Program-made: the position numbers and the translations under genes | Part shown: positions 28,093-37,094 of the stretch, piece by piece | Position numbering within the stretch: position 1 is the first letter of the stretch | How the letters are laid out: every line of letters starts with the position of its first letter | Assembly (NCBI GenBank): GCA_002381865.1 | Contig: DFYO01000054.1 | Span: forward strand, 36,725 to 100,724 | Reading direction: 5' to 3' | DNA length: 64,000 nucleotides | DNA from: Clostridiales bacterium UBA4080 | Lineage (GTDB): Bacteria > Bacillota > Clostridia > Lachnospirales > Vallitaleaceae | Notes under the pieces: generated by a model | What the model was told of the DNA's origin: nothing | Databases searched by the model: none | What the model saw: the letters and a program-made list of their open reading frames with translations, nothing else

Positions 28093-28422
28093 TAGTTTGA
28101 GCTTTAAATGCAGATTGACAAATCAGCTTTAGCTTGAGGCTTAAAATAGCTTTGTTAAAGAGGTTGCGATAACAAGGGCGATGTATTAAAATTAAGATAT
28201 ATGGAAGATATAAAGATTATAAATAGTATAAGTATTATAAAGATTATAAGTGCTATAAGGGTATTAGAATAACAAAAGAAAGCAAAAATAAAAGGAAAGC
28301 AAGAAAACATAAATTAATGAGAATAAAGAAAAAGACCGAATAAGACCGAATAAGACAGACGAATAATATAATATCAAATAATATAAACACAGAATAAGAC
28401 AAATTAATTACAAGGCAAAAAG
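28093..28422. other. Low-complexity purine-rich intergenic region between prs and pth
   Basis: About 330 bases without a credible gene. The plus strand is A/G-rich and holds short direct repeats: AAGACCGAAT twice in tandem at 28332-28351 with a decayed third copy, and several AAGATTATAA/AGTATTATAA units near 28212-28250. In Bacillus this slot holds ctc, of which no trace is visible here. Confidence 0.6.
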
Positions 28423-28431
28423 GTGAATAAG

Positions 28432-28989
28432 ATGTATATTGTAGTAGGACTTGGAAACCCTGGAGCACAATATGAAAAAACAAGACATAATATTGGGTTT
28501 GAGGTTATAGAAAGATTTGCTGAAGACAATAAGATAAGAGTTGAACAAAAAAAACATAGAGCATTAATTGGTCAAGGCAGCTATGAGGGGGAAAAGGTAC
28601 TGCTTGTAATGCCGCAAACCTATATGAACTTAAGCGGAGAGGCACTGTCACAGGTTTTAGCTTTTTATAAAGAGGATAATAGCAAAGTGATCGTGGTTTA
28701 TGATGATATAAGTCTTGGTGTTGGAGAAATGAGAATTCGCAAAAAGGGTAGTGCTGGAGGACATAATGGAATTAAAAATATTATTCAGCACCTTGGAAGC
28801 GATGAATTTATAAGAATAAAGGTTGGAGTAGGCGAAAAGCCTGCAGGATGGGATTTGGCAAGATATGTATTGAGCAGATTTGAAAAAGATGAAACTGAGG
28901 AAATGGCTAAATCAGTTGATAGAGCAGCAAAAGCACTTGAAATGATTATTAAAGATGGAGCAGACAAAGCCATGAATAATTTTAATTAG
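28432..28989 (+). CDS. pth: Peptidyl-tRNA hydrolase
   Basis: The chosen start is ATG 28432 (MYIVVGLGNPG), nine bases after an in-frame GTG, with AAAAGGTG as ribosome binding site. The 185-residue product has the active-site Asn in GLGNPG, His in TRHNIGF, the PQTYMNLSG loop and the KKGSAGGHNGIKNI motif. It releases peptides from tRNAs that dropped off ribosomes. The last codons (DKAMNNFN, stop) are the first unit of a three-copy 38-base tandem repeat that continues downstream. Confidence 0.97.
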   Translation: MYIVVGLGNPGAQYEKTRHNIGFEVIERFAEDNKIRVEQKKHRALIGQGSYEGEKVLLVMPQTYMNLSGEALSQVLAFYKEDNSKVIVVYDDISLGVGEMRIRKKGSAGGHNGIKNIIQHLGSDEFIRIKVGVGEKPAGWDLARYVLSRFEKDETEEMAKSVDRAAKALEMIIKDGADKAMNNFN

Positions 28990-29071
28990 CAGAAAGAGCA
29001 GACAAAACCATGAATAATTTTAATTAGCAGAAAGAGCAGACAAAGCCATAAATAATTTTAATTAACAGATA
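28958..29071 (+). repeat. Three tandem 38-base copies of the pth 3' end
   Basis: GAGCAGACAAAGCCATGAAT begins copies at 28958, 28996 and 29034, a period of exactly 38. Copy 1 contains the last codons and stop of pth. Copy 2 has one A-for-G change. Copy 3 changes CCATGAATAA to CCATAAATAA and the stop TAG to TAA. This parallels the 34-base repeat at 1274-1375. Confidence 0.95.
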
Positions 29072-29192
29072 GGACATTTAACTTTTGATATTTTATTTGG
29101 TTTTTGACAAGTAGGTTTTGTAAAAGCATTAAGGTGCTTTCTAAATCTTACCTATACTAATAAACAGCGTCAAACAAAGGATGGTGTTATAA

Positions 29193-30056
29193 ATGGGAAA
29201 ATCGGACAAAGACAATAAAACAGAAAAAGAACAAGAATTAGATAATGAAAATCAAACTATAGAAGCAAATCAAAAAACACAAGTAAATCAAGCAAAAGAA
29301 GCAAATCAAACAGATACTAGAGATAATAATGCAGAAAAAGCTACAGAGGGTGCAAATATTCGAGCAAAAAAAACAAGGCAATCACAGGTAGGCTCGACAC
29401 TAATTATTATCGGACTTATTATTTTGATAATTCCAATAGCGGGTAAAATTATTACTCAAAACAGACGTGACAAGATGCTTGAGGATTTTTATCTTGCAGT
29501 TGAAAATGAGTCAGTAGCTGAGGATGAACAGAATATACAGCTGGACGAGGTGCTTGAGTGGGGCGTAGACCAAGAAAATCAAGAAGAAATAATTCAAAAC
29601 TCAACACAGGCGCAGCAACAAATACAAGAACAGCCAATACAGACAGTAATTAAAAAAATGCCAAAGGTAATAGGTATAATAAGCATACCTTCTATTAATG
29701 TAAGGCTTCCAATCGGAGAAGGAGTTGATATGGACACGCTAAAATTTACGGTGGGACATATGAGCAACACAGCAGCATTAGGCTCGGTTGGAAATTCAGT
29801 TTTAGCAGGTCATAGAAGCTATACCTTTGGAAGCTTTTTTAACCGACTAGACCAGGTAAAAATAGGGGACAAAATTACAATTGAAAAAAGTGATGGAACT
29901 GAGATTGTATATACAGTATACAAGACACATCTTGTAAAGCCAGAGGATACTTCGGTTCTTAACACAACAAAAAAGGACAAAGTATTAACCTTAATAACCT
30001 GCCATCCAGTGGTTAATCCGGATAGCAGATTAATAGTTCATGCCATTGTAAAATAG
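29193..30056 (+). CDS. Sortase, class D-like
   Basis: The 287-residue product starts at ATG 29193. It has an unusually long cytoplasmic N-terminal segment rich in Asn, Gln and Glu (residues 1-66), a membrane anchor (about 68-88, STLIIIGLIILIIPIAG) and a C-terminal sortase barrel. The catalytic residues are H207 (LAGHRSY), C270 (TLITCHP) and R279 (DSRLIVHA). LITC and the length suggest class D. Sortases attach or polymerise surface proteins at the extracellular face. No protein with an LPxTG-type tail is encoded in this window. It sits directly upstream of a c-di-GMP-controlled secreted protein. Confidence 0.93.
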   Translation: MGKSDKDNKTEKEQELDNENQTIEANQKTQVNQAKEANQTDTRDNNAEKATEGANIRAKKTRQSQVGSTLIIIGLIILIIPIAGKIITQNRRDKMLEDFYLAVENESVAEDEQNIQLDEVLEWGVDQENQEEIIQNSTQAQQQIQEQPIQTVIKKMPKVIGIISIPSINVRLPIGEGVDMDTLKFTVGHMSNTAALGSVGNSVLAGHRSYTFGSFFNRLDQVKIGDKITIEKSDGTEIVYTVYKTHLVKPEDTSVLNTTKKDKVLTLITCHPVVNPDSRLIVHAIVK

Positions 30057-30220
30057 AGAAGACTGTTTAATGGGCTAAATTATTGCTTTGAATATTAAAA
30101 AATATATTTATTTACGGAGGAATATTACAAAAAAGTTACAATATAAAAAGATTATTGCATTAGCTGGCAGGCTATGATAAAATGATAGTAAGAAGAAAAC
30201 TGCATATTAATTGGATGATA

Positions 30221-30308
30221 CTTTCAACGATAATAGCAAACCAATCGAAAGGTTGGGACGCAAAGCTACAGGGCCTTATTATATATGGCAGCCTAGCCAC
30301 CGAAAGGG
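30221..30308 (+). ncRNA. c-di-GMP-I (GEMM-I) riboswitch, first of a tandem pair
   Basis: The core GCAAACC, the GAAA-type loop inside AACC/GGTT, GGGACGCAAAGC, AGGGCCT, ATGGCAGCC and the terminal CCACCGA match the GEMM-I consensus in order. The closing stem P1 can form from CTTTC (30221-30225) and GAAAG (30302-30306). A U-rich stretch (TTTTTTATTTT) follows. It lies in the 378-base gap between the sortase and the transglutaminase-like gene. Confidence 0.95.
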
Positions 30309-30327
30309 AGTTTTTTATTTTGAAAAA

Positions 30328-30424
30328 CTTTCGATTGCTACCGATAAATGGCAAACCAGTTGAAAAGCTGGGACGCAAAACCAAGGGCCTTTCACATAAG
30401 TGAATGGCAGCCGGTTACCGAAGG
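30328..30424 (+). ncRNA. c-di-GMP-I (GEMM-I) riboswitch, second of a tandem pair
   Basis: The core GCAAACC, CAGTTGAAAAGCTG hairpin with GAAA loop, GGGACGCAAAACC, GGGCCT, a TTCAC/GTGAA hairpin, ATGGCAGCC and GGTTACCGA match GEMM-I. P1 can form from CTTTCG (30328-30333) and CGAAGG (30419-30424). The latter overlaps the AAGGAG ribosome binding site of the gene starting at 30435, so ligand-stabilised P1 would mask translation initiation. The direction of control is inferred from pairing only. Confidence 0.95.
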
Positions 30425-30434
30425 AGTGATTGTA

Positions 30435-31292
30435 ATGAAAAAAAGATTTTTAGGACTATTATTAACATTAACAATTATATTTTCCATATTTACTCCAGAA
30501 ATGTTTGCGATGAGCAATTCGACATATGCAATTGATTTCACTAGCAGCAATATGGGAGTAGTAAAGGTACTTACTTATTCAGCAACAACTGCAAAGCTTA
30601 AGGTTGCTGTAGAAAATGGAACGCAGAAATATATATATGATATGCCAGCAAGAGGAAGCTATGTAAATTATCCATTGCAGCTTGGGAATGGACAATATAC
30701 GGTAAAGATATATGAAAATACTACTGGAAATAAATATAAAACAGTTTATACAGGAACTGAGAATGTATATATTTCCACTCCAAACAGTGTGTATCTTGCA
30801 TCTACCCAGCAAGTTAATTGGAATAATGAAAATCAGGCAATAATACTAGCTAAAAAGCTTTTAAATGATGAGCTTTATTTAAAAATAGTCAGAACAAAAA
30901 ACAATCAGGCAAAGCTTACAGATAATGAAAAAATAAAAGTTATATATAATTATGTTGTAAAAAATATGAGCTATGATTACCAGAAGATATCAACATTAAC
31001 ATCGGATTATGTACCTAGTATTGATGCTGTATTGCAGGCTAAAAAAGGTATTTGCTTTGATTATTCAGCATTATTAGCCTCCATGTTAAGAAGTCAGGGA
31101 ATTCCTGCTAAGCTAGTTAAAGGATATTCTACAACTACTGATGTATATCATGCTTGGAATGAAATATATTTGTCAGCAGAAGGAAGATGGATAATTGTTG
31201 ATACAACATATGATGCTTATATGTACCGAGCAAAAAGCCCATATTCAATGGAAAAATCAGTTGCTCAATATACAAAACAATTGGAATTTTAG
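30435..31292 (+). CDS. Secreted transglutaminase-like cysteine protein under c-di-GMP riboswitch control
   Basis: The start is ATG 30435 behind AAGGAG, which is part of the second riboswitch. The 285-residue product has a signal peptide (residues 1-26 or so, KKRFLGLLLTLTIIFSIFTPEMFA), a beta-rich N-terminal domain and a transglutaminase-like core. That core has C207 (KKGICFDYSA), H239 (YHAWNEIYL) and D256 (IIVDTTYDA) as the catalytic triad. Bacterial members often act as extracellular peptidases or cross-linking enzymes. There is no sorting signal or membrane anchor at the C terminus. The adjacent sortase and the riboswitches suggest a role in surface or biofilm state. Confidence 0.93.
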   Translation: MKKRFLGLLLTLTIIFSIFTPEMFAMSNSTYAIDFTSSNMGVVKVLTYSATTAKLKVAVENGTQKYIYDMPARGSYVNYPLQLGNGQYTVKIYENTTGNKYKTVYTGTENVYISTPNSVYLASTQQVNWNNENQAIILAKKLLNDELYLKIVRTKNNQAKLTDNEKIKVIYNYVVKNMSYDYQKISTLTSDYVPSIDAVLQAKKGICFDYSALLASMLRSQGIPAKLVKGYSTTTDVYHAWNEIYLSAEGRWIIVDTTYDAYMYRAKSPYSMEKSVAQYTKQLEF

Positions 31293-31364
31293 ACTGTTAC
31301 AGTGTTAAAATTGTTATATGAGTTTAAGTTTATAAAGGTTTAAGCAATTTTTAATCAGGCCCCT

Positions 31365-31404
31365 AGCTCTTTGGCATTCCTCAAGTGTCAGGGAGCTTTT
31401 TTTT
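31365..31404 (+). terminator. Intrinsic terminator after the transglutaminase-like gene
   Basis: AGCTCTTTGGCA and TGTCAGGGAGCT pair with some G-T pairs around an eight-base or longer loop, followed by eight thymines. Confidence 0.85.
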
Positions 31405-31532
31405 AGCTAAACTTAAGTCAAAAGCGAATAGCCTTTGATATTTTAGAACAACCGTGAGAATTGGTGTATGGAAAGAAAGCGACAGATAGGTTATAATACA
31501 AATAGAAAATTTATTAAGCTGGAGAATACAAG

Positions 31533-34500
31533 ATGAAAGAAATAATTAAGCCGTTACTAAAGCTTGAAGCCTATGAGGCGGCAGCTAATAAAATAAAATA
31601 TAAGAATGAGGCTGTCTGTTTAGCAGGCTTATCCGATTCGTCTAAAGCACATGTTATTTGTGGCTTAGGAGAAGGTAAAAGCAAGCTTATTATTACATAT
31701 AATGAAGTGAGAGCAAAGGAAATAGAAGAAGATATTAAGTTCTATGAAAAGGATGAGGTAATGCTTTATCCTGCAAAGGATCCTATTTTTTATTCTGCAG
31801 ATGTTCACAGTGATGATATTGTAAGGGCAAGACTAGCTGTAATAAAGGGAATTCTTAAAGAAAAAAGAGTTACAGTGGTTGCTTCCTTTGAAGCCTTGCT
31901 AGATAGAATTGTTTCAAGAGAAGTATTTGCAGATAGCATAATTAAGCTCTCGACAGGAGATTCGATAGACATAGATATAACAGTTAATAAAATGGTTCTA
32001 ATGGGCTATGAAAGAACAGAACAGGCAGAAAGCAGAGGCCAATTTTCAATAAGGGGCGGAATAGTCGATATTTTTCCTGTAGAGGATAATGAGCTTTATA
32101 GAATAGAGCTTTTTGGAGATGAGATAGACTCAATTAGAAGAGTAAACCCTGAAACTCAAAGATCAGTTGGAAATATGATGCAGGTTGAGATTTTCCCAGC
32201 AAGAGAAATTATTGTTTCAAGGGAAAGCATTTCAAAGGCTCAAAAGGCTATTTTAAAAGATGCAAGCACTCTGGAAAAACAGTTTAGCGATATTGGAAAG
32301 AAGACTGAAGCGGCAAGGATAAACCAGACAGCAATGGAGATACTTAATAAAGTTGAGCATCAGGGTAATTTTAACGGAATTGAGGGCTTTATAGGATACT
32401 ACTATAAGGAAGCATTTTCGATTTTGGATTATTTTGACAATCCGCTGGTTATATTAGATGAGCCAGCAAGAATTGAGGAAAGATATAAAGCACTTGTATT
32501 TGAAGTGGAGGAAAGTCTTAAGGGAAGATATGAAACAGGATATCTGTTAAAAGGACAGCTGGAGCCAATCCACAAGCTAGAGGATTTAGCAAAAAAGCTT
32601 CAAGGCTTTAAGAGAATATATATAAGCACATTAATTACAAAGGTTCACTTTGTAAAATGGGAAGCGCAAATAGATTTTTTTGTAAAAACAATAAATCCGT
32701 ATCACAATGATTTTGAAACGCTGAAGGCAGACCTGGGTTATTATATCAAGCAGGGATATAAAGTGGTATTGCTATGTGGTTCCTATACAAGAGCTGAGCG
32801 AATGGCAGGTCTTTTGTCAGAGCATAGTATTAATGCGGTTTTTGACAAGGGTCATAATTTGCAGCTTGAGGAAAAGAGAGTTTTGGTTAAATCGGGTTCC
32901 CTGCATAAGGGCTTTGAATTCCCACAGGCAAAGTTTGTTTTGCTGACAGAGACGGAAATAGTTGCTAATAAAAAGAAGAAAAAGAGAAAGAAATTCAAAG
33001 AGGGAAGAAAGCTTGACAGCTTTACCGAGCTTAAAAAAGGAGACTTTATTGTTCATGAAAATCATGGAATAGGGATATTCAGCGGAATAGAAAAGATTGA
33101 AATAGATGGGATAAGTAAGGACTTTATAAAAATTGCGTACAAGGATGGCGGAAACTTATATATTACTACAAACCAGTTAAATGCCATTCAAAAATATATT
33201 GGAGTTGAAGGCAAAAAGCCTAAGCTTAACAAGCTAGGAACGGCTGAGTGGAAAAAAACCAAGGCCAGAGTTAAGGCAGAGGTTGAAGAGCTTGCAAAGG
33301 ACTTAATTGAGCTTTATGCAAAAAGAGAGGTAGGAAAAGGGTATATTTTTGGTAAGGATACGCTATGGCAAAGGGAGTTTGAGGAAATGTTTCCATACGA
33401 GGAAACAGCTGACCAGATTAATGCAATTGAAGATGCAAAAAAAGATATGGAAAGCAATAAAATTATGGACAGGCTAATTTGCGGAGATGTAGGCTATGGA
33501 AAAACCGAGGTAGCTATTAGAGCAGCTTTTAAAGCTGTGCAGGATGGGAAGCAAGTTGCATATCTTGTGCCTACTACAATTCTTGCCCAGCAGCATTACA
33601 ATAATTTTATGCAGAGAATGAAGGACTTTCCGGTAAGGGTTGAAATGCTTTCAAGATTTAAAAGTCCTAAGGAACAAAAGAGTATAATTGAAGATTTGAG
33701 CAAAGGGCTTGTGGATATTGTAATTGGTACACACAGGCTGATTTCGAGTGATTTAAAATACAGAGACTTAGGACTTTTGGTAATTGACGAGGAACAGAGA
33801 TTTGGGGTTGCGCACAAGGAAAAAATCAAGAAAATGAAAGAAAATGTGGACGTGCTTACGCTTACTGCAACACCTATTCCAAGGACCCTGCACATGAGTA
33901 TGATTGGAATAAGAGATATAAGTATACTAGAGGAGCCTCCAGAGGAAAGACATCCTATACAGACCTATGTGCTTGAACACAATGAGCAGCTTATTAAGGA
34001 TGCGATATATCGCGAATTAGCTAGAGATGGACAGGTATATTATGTTTATAATAGGGTGAAAAATATTGATGAGATTTCATCTAGATTAGCAAACCTTGTT
34101 CCAGAAGCTAGAATAGGATACGCACATGGACAAATGAGTGAAAGACAGCTTGAAAATATTATGGTAGATTTTATTAATGGAGATATTGACGTGCTTGTTT
34201 CTACTACTATTATTGAAACGGGACTGGACATACAAAATGTTAACACAATTATTATTCAGGATGCAGATAAAATGGGCCTTTCACAGCTTTATCAGCTAAG
34301 AGGAAGGGTAGGACGTTCAAACAGAGTGGCTTATGCTTATCTTATGTATAAAAAAGACAAGGTGCTTCAGGAGGTTGCGGAAAAAAGACTTCAGGCAATA
34401 AGAGAATTTACGGAATTTGGTTCAGGCTTTAAAATTGCCATGAGAGATTTGGAAATAAGAGGAGCGGGAAATCTTCTAGGTGAAAGACAGCATGGTCACC

Positions 34501-35036
34501 TGGATTCGGTTGGATATGATTTGTACTGCAAGCTTTTAGGAAAAGCCTTAAAGGATAGCGAAAATCAGATTGAAGATGAAAATGATGCACTTATTAATAT
34601 TAATATTGATGCTTATATCCCGCAAAGTTATATAAAAGACGAGGTTAGGAAAATTGAAGCCTATAAAAAGATTGCAGCAATTTCTAATCAAGAGGACTAT
34701 GAGGATGTTTTTGACGAACTGACTGACAGATATGGAGATGTTCCCACACCGGTTAGCAATTTACTGGAGGTATCCCTTATTAAAGCAATGGCAAATGAGC
34801 TAAATATAATATCTATTGAGCAGCAAAGCAGCAGAATAGTATTTGAAATAAGCCAAAATGCTAAACTAGACCCAGGTAAAATACCTGACTTAATTGAAAA
34901 ATACAAAAAAACACTTAAATTCACTGTTAATGAAAAAATATGCTTTATATTATCTGTCAACAAGGATGAAAAAAAGAAGTTGCTCACACATATTAAGTGT
35001 TTGTTACAAAGTATAAAAAGTTTGAAGGATGAATAA
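31533..35036 (+). CDS. mfd: Transcription-repair coupling factor
   Basis: The 1167-residue product has the normal Mfd length and domain order. The UvrB-like N-terminal domains (RGGIVDIFPVEDNELYRIELFGDEID) come first, then the RNA polymerase-interaction domain (GDFIVHENHGIGIFSG). Next is the RecG-like translocase with Walker A around K657 (GYGKTE), DEEQ at 752-755 and TATPIPRTLHMSM, and last the C-terminal TRCF domain. It removes stalled RNA polymerase and recruits UvrA. The ATG at 31533 follows CTGGAGAA. It keeps its conserved place between pth and mazG, but spoVT, which usually follows mfd, is absent. Confidence 0.98.
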   Translation: MKEIIKPLLKLEAYEAAANKIKYKNEAVCLAGLSDSSKAHVICGLGEGKSKLIITYNEVRAKEIEEDIKFYEKDEVMLYPAKDPIFYSADVHSDDIVRARLAVIKGILKEKRVTVVASFEALLDRIVSREVFADSIIKLSTGDSIDIDITVNKMVLMGYERTEQAESRGQFSIRGGIVDIFPVEDNELYRIELFGDEIDSIRRVNPETQRSVGNMMQVEIFPAREIIVSRESISKAQKAILKDASTLEKQFSDIGKKTEAARINQTAMEILNKVEHQGNFNGIEGFIGYYYKEAFSILDYFDNPLVILDEPARIEERYKALVFEVEESLKGRYETGYLLKGQLEPIHKLEDLAKKLQGFKRIYISTLITKVHFVKWEAQIDFFVKTINPYHNDFETLKADLGYYIKQGYKVVLLCGSYTRAERMAGLLSEHSINAVFDKGHNLQLEEKRVLVKSGSLHKGFEFPQAKFVLLTETEIVANKKKKKRKKFKEGRKLDSFTELKKGDFIVHENHGIGIFSGIEKIEIDGISKDFIKIAYKDGGNLYITTNQLNAIQKYIGVEGKKPKLNKLGTAEWKKTKARVKAEVEELAKDLIELYAKREVGKGYIFGKDTLWQREFEEMFPYEETADQINAIEDAKKDMESNKIMDRLICGDVGYGKTEVAIRAAFKAVQDGKQVAYLVPTTILAQQHYNNFMQRMKDFPVRVEMLSRFKSPKEQKSIIEDLSKGLVDIVIGTHRLISSDLKYRDLGLLVIDEEQRFGVAHKEKIKKMKENVDVLTLTATPIPRTLHMSMIGIRDISILEEPPEERHPIQTYVLEHNEQLIKDAIYRELARDGQVYYVYNRVKNIDEISSRLANLVPEARIGYAHGQMSERQLENIMVDFINGDIDVLVSTTIIETGLDIQNVNTIIIQDADKMGLSQLYQLRGRVGRSNRVAYAYLMYKKDKVLQEVAEKRLQAIREFTEFGSGFKIAMRDLEIRGAGNLLGERQHGHLDSVGYDLYCKLLGKALKDSENQIEDENDALININIDAYIPQSYIKDEVRKIEAYKKIAAISNQEDYEDVFDELTDRYGDVPTPVSNLLEVSLIKAMANELNIISIEQQSSRIVFEISQNAKLDPGKIPDLIEKYKKTLKFTVNEKICFILSVNKDEKKKLLTHIKCLLQSIKSLKDE

Positions 35037-35099
35037 AAGAAAAGTATAATGTAATTAGAGAAATTGCCAGCAGAGGGGGTCTTTGATTGGAGTGTTCTT

Positions 35100-36209
35100 A
35101 TGAAAATTACGTTGAGCTACAATGTTTTAATTATATTAATTATAGGTATGCTGCTCCTAGTGGGTTGCAACGGCTTTGGCGTTAGGAAAACTAATAGCGC
35201 CTTGATTTCAGTTGGAGAAGAAAAGATTTCTTCGGCAGAAACGATGATATATCTTTTGCAGGCCAAGGAAGAATTTGAAAGAGTGGGAGGTCCAGATGTC
35301 TGGGAGATTCCAAAAGAGGATTTTACCGGAGGAAAAACTCCAGAGCAGGTCGCAAAAGAAAGAGCAATGGATAATCTTATAAGAGATAAGATTTTTGTGT
35401 CACAGGCAAAAAATCTTGGCTTGAGCTTGCAGGAGGACAAGATTAGTCAGGCAAAACAGCTCGCTAATGATTATTTCTCGAAGATCCCAGAAAATACAAT
35501 TAAAAAGTATAATATTACAGCTGAAATAGTTGAAGAGGCTTTTTTGGATTTTAGTCTTGCGCAAGAGGTCTCAACCTCAATAAAGAATAATTATGAGCCT
35601 AAGCAAGCACAAATTGAAAAGAAAATGATGGAGGATTCTGATTATTCAAAGCTTAAGGGGCATGATCCAAAAGAAATATTAACTTATGTAAGATTTAAAA
35701 GAGTACTGATTTACACTACAGAGATAAATGCCAACAATGAAAGGGCTTCTCTTTCTGATGAAGAAATAGCTGAGGCTTCAAGACAGATTGAATTTGCACA
35801 TAAAGAAGCTAAAAGCGGAAGAGATTTTGATAGCATTATTGATGAATTTTCTCAAGAACAGCAAGCAGGAGAGGTGCGTGGAGAATTCAACATATCTCAA
35901 GCCTTGCTAAGTAAGGAATTAGTAGATGCTTTTTCAAAGCTTAAAATCAATGAGATAAGTCCTATTGTTACTACAGAAAGCGGATTTCAGTTCTTTAAAA
36001 TTATAGAGATAAAAATACCAACAGAACAGGAAATAAGCAACTACTCGGCGGAGTTTGAAAAGTGGGAAGAAACCTTAAGAAAAAATGCAGAAGAGAGTCT
36101 AAAGGAAAAAGCGGTGACAGAGATATATACGGAATGGAAAAAAGACTACGCGATTACGGTTGAAACTGAACAATGGGACAATATGAGTATTTTTAACGGA
36201 CAAAATTAA
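35100..36209 (+). CDS. PrsA/SurA-like peptidyl-prolyl isomerase lipoprotein
   Basis: The start is ATG 35100 behind TTGGAG. The 369-residue product has a lipoprotein signal peptide with lipobox LLLVG-C23. A SurA-like helical N-terminal domain follows (SSAETMIYLLQAKEEF..., DNLIRDKIFVSQAKNLGL). A parvulin-like rotamase domain lies at about residues 215-320 (FKRVLIYTTEI, FSQEQQAGEVRGEF, SPIVTTESGFQFFKIIEI). It probably helps exported proteins fold at the outer face of the membrane. It lies between mfd and mazG, a position where Clostridia often carry such a gene. Confidence 0.88.
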   Translation: MKITLSYNVLIILIIGMLLLVGCNGFGVRKTNSALISVGEEKISSAETMIYLLQAKEEFERVGGPDVWEIPKEDFTGGKTPEQVAKERAMDNLIRDKIFVSQAKNLGLSLQEDKISQAKQLANDYFSKIPENTIKKYNITAEIVEEAFLDFSLAQEVSTSIKNNYEPKQAQIEKKMMEDSDYSKLKGHDPKEILTYVRFKRVLIYTTEINANNERASLSDEEIAEASRQIEFAHKEAKSGRDFDSIIDEFSQEQQAGEVRGEFNISQALLSKELVDAFSKLKINEISPIVTTESGFQFFKIIEIKIPTEQEISNYSAEFEKWEETLRKNAEESLKEKAVTEIYTEWKKDYAITVETEQWDNMSIFNGQN

Positions 36210-36223
36210 TAGGCAGGACAATT

Positions 36224-37027
36224 ATGAAGAAAAAATTATTAGAAAAAGAAAAATATACCTTTGAAGATTTAAGAGAAATAATAGATATTTTAAGAGGCAA
36301 AGACGGATGCCCTTGGGATATGGTGCAGACACATGAATCCTTGAGAACGGCAACACTTGAGGAGGCTTATGAGGTTATTGATGCAATAGATAATTCGGAC
36401 ATGGAAAATCTCAAGGAGGAGCTTGGAGACTTGCTGCTTCATGTAGTTTTTCATAGCAAGATTGCATCAGAGGGAAAGGTTTTTACTGTGGACGAAGTAA
36501 TCCATGGGATTGTAGAAAAGCTTATTCGAAGACATCCGCATGTATTTTGTGAGGCAACAGCTGACTCACCCCAGGAAGTTTCCATTCAGTGGGAGGATAT
36601 AAAGAAAAAAGAAAAGCAATATGATAATTATAGCCAAAAGCTAGAAGCAGTTCCTAAGGCAATGCCAGCATTGCTAAGAAGCTATAAGGTTCAGAAGAAA
36701 GCAGCTCAGGCGGGCTTTGATTTTAAAAGCAAAGAAGATGCCTTTAAAAAGGTAAAGGAGGAGCTGGAAGAATTTGAAAGTGCCTTAAAGATAGGCGATA
36801 AGACCTATGTTGAAGAAGAATATGGCGATTTATTGTTCTCAATGGTTAATATTTCGCGATTTTTTGAAATAAATCCCGAAAATTCCTTGACAAATGCGAC
36901 GGAAAAGTTTATAAATAGATTTAGGGGCATTGAACAAATGGCTCAAAATAAAGGGTTTAGTCTAGATGACTTGTCTATAGACGAAATGGATTTACTTTGG
37001 GAACAGTTCAAAAAAAGTAATAAGTAA
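36224..37027 (+). CDS. mazG: Nucleoside triphosphate pyrophosphohydrolase MazG
   Basis: The 267-residue product has two MazG domains, each with an acidic metal-binding pattern: the first has CPWDMVQTHESL, EEAYEVIDAID and EELGDLLLHVVFHSKIA, the second EELEEFESAL and EEYGDLLFSMVNISRF. It hydrolyses non-canonical or excess nucleoside triphosphates. The gene starts 14 bases after the preceding stop and corresponds to the C-terminal part of Bacillus yabN, without the N-terminal methyltransferase domain. Confidence 0.96.
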   Translation: MKKKLLEKEKYTFEDLREIIDILRGKDGCPWDMVQTHESLRTATLEEAYEVIDAIDNSDMENLKEELGDLLLHVVFHSKIASEGKVFTVDEVIHGIVEKLIRRHPHVFCEATADSPQEVSIQWEDIKKKEKQYDNYSQKLEAVPKAMPALLRSYKVQKKAAQAGFDFKSKEDAFKKVKEELEEFESALKIGDKTYVEEEYGDLLFSMVNISRFFEINPENSLTNATEKFINRFRGIEQMAQNKGFSLDDLSIDEMDLLWEQFKKSNK

Positions 37028-37094
37028 TAACCTGGTATCTACAAAGTAGCTGCTAAGGAATAACAAAATATTATTTAAGAGGAGGAGTTATTAA

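Noticed and set aside
28253..28483. 76-codon minus-strand open frame in the prs-pth gap
   Set aside because: The peptide is almost entirely Phe/Leu/Ile/Ser from a purine-rich plus strand, overlaps the start of pth and has no ribosome binding site.
30182..30403. 73-codon open frame between sortase and transglutaminase-like gene
   Set aside because: It lies across the two riboswitch aptamers, has no ribosome binding site and its peptide simply translates conserved aptamer sequence.
30348..30434. 29-codon upstream extension of the transglutaminase-like protein
   Set aside because: The extension is encoded by the second aptamer. The signal peptide begins at the ATG at 30435, which has a proper AAGGAG site.
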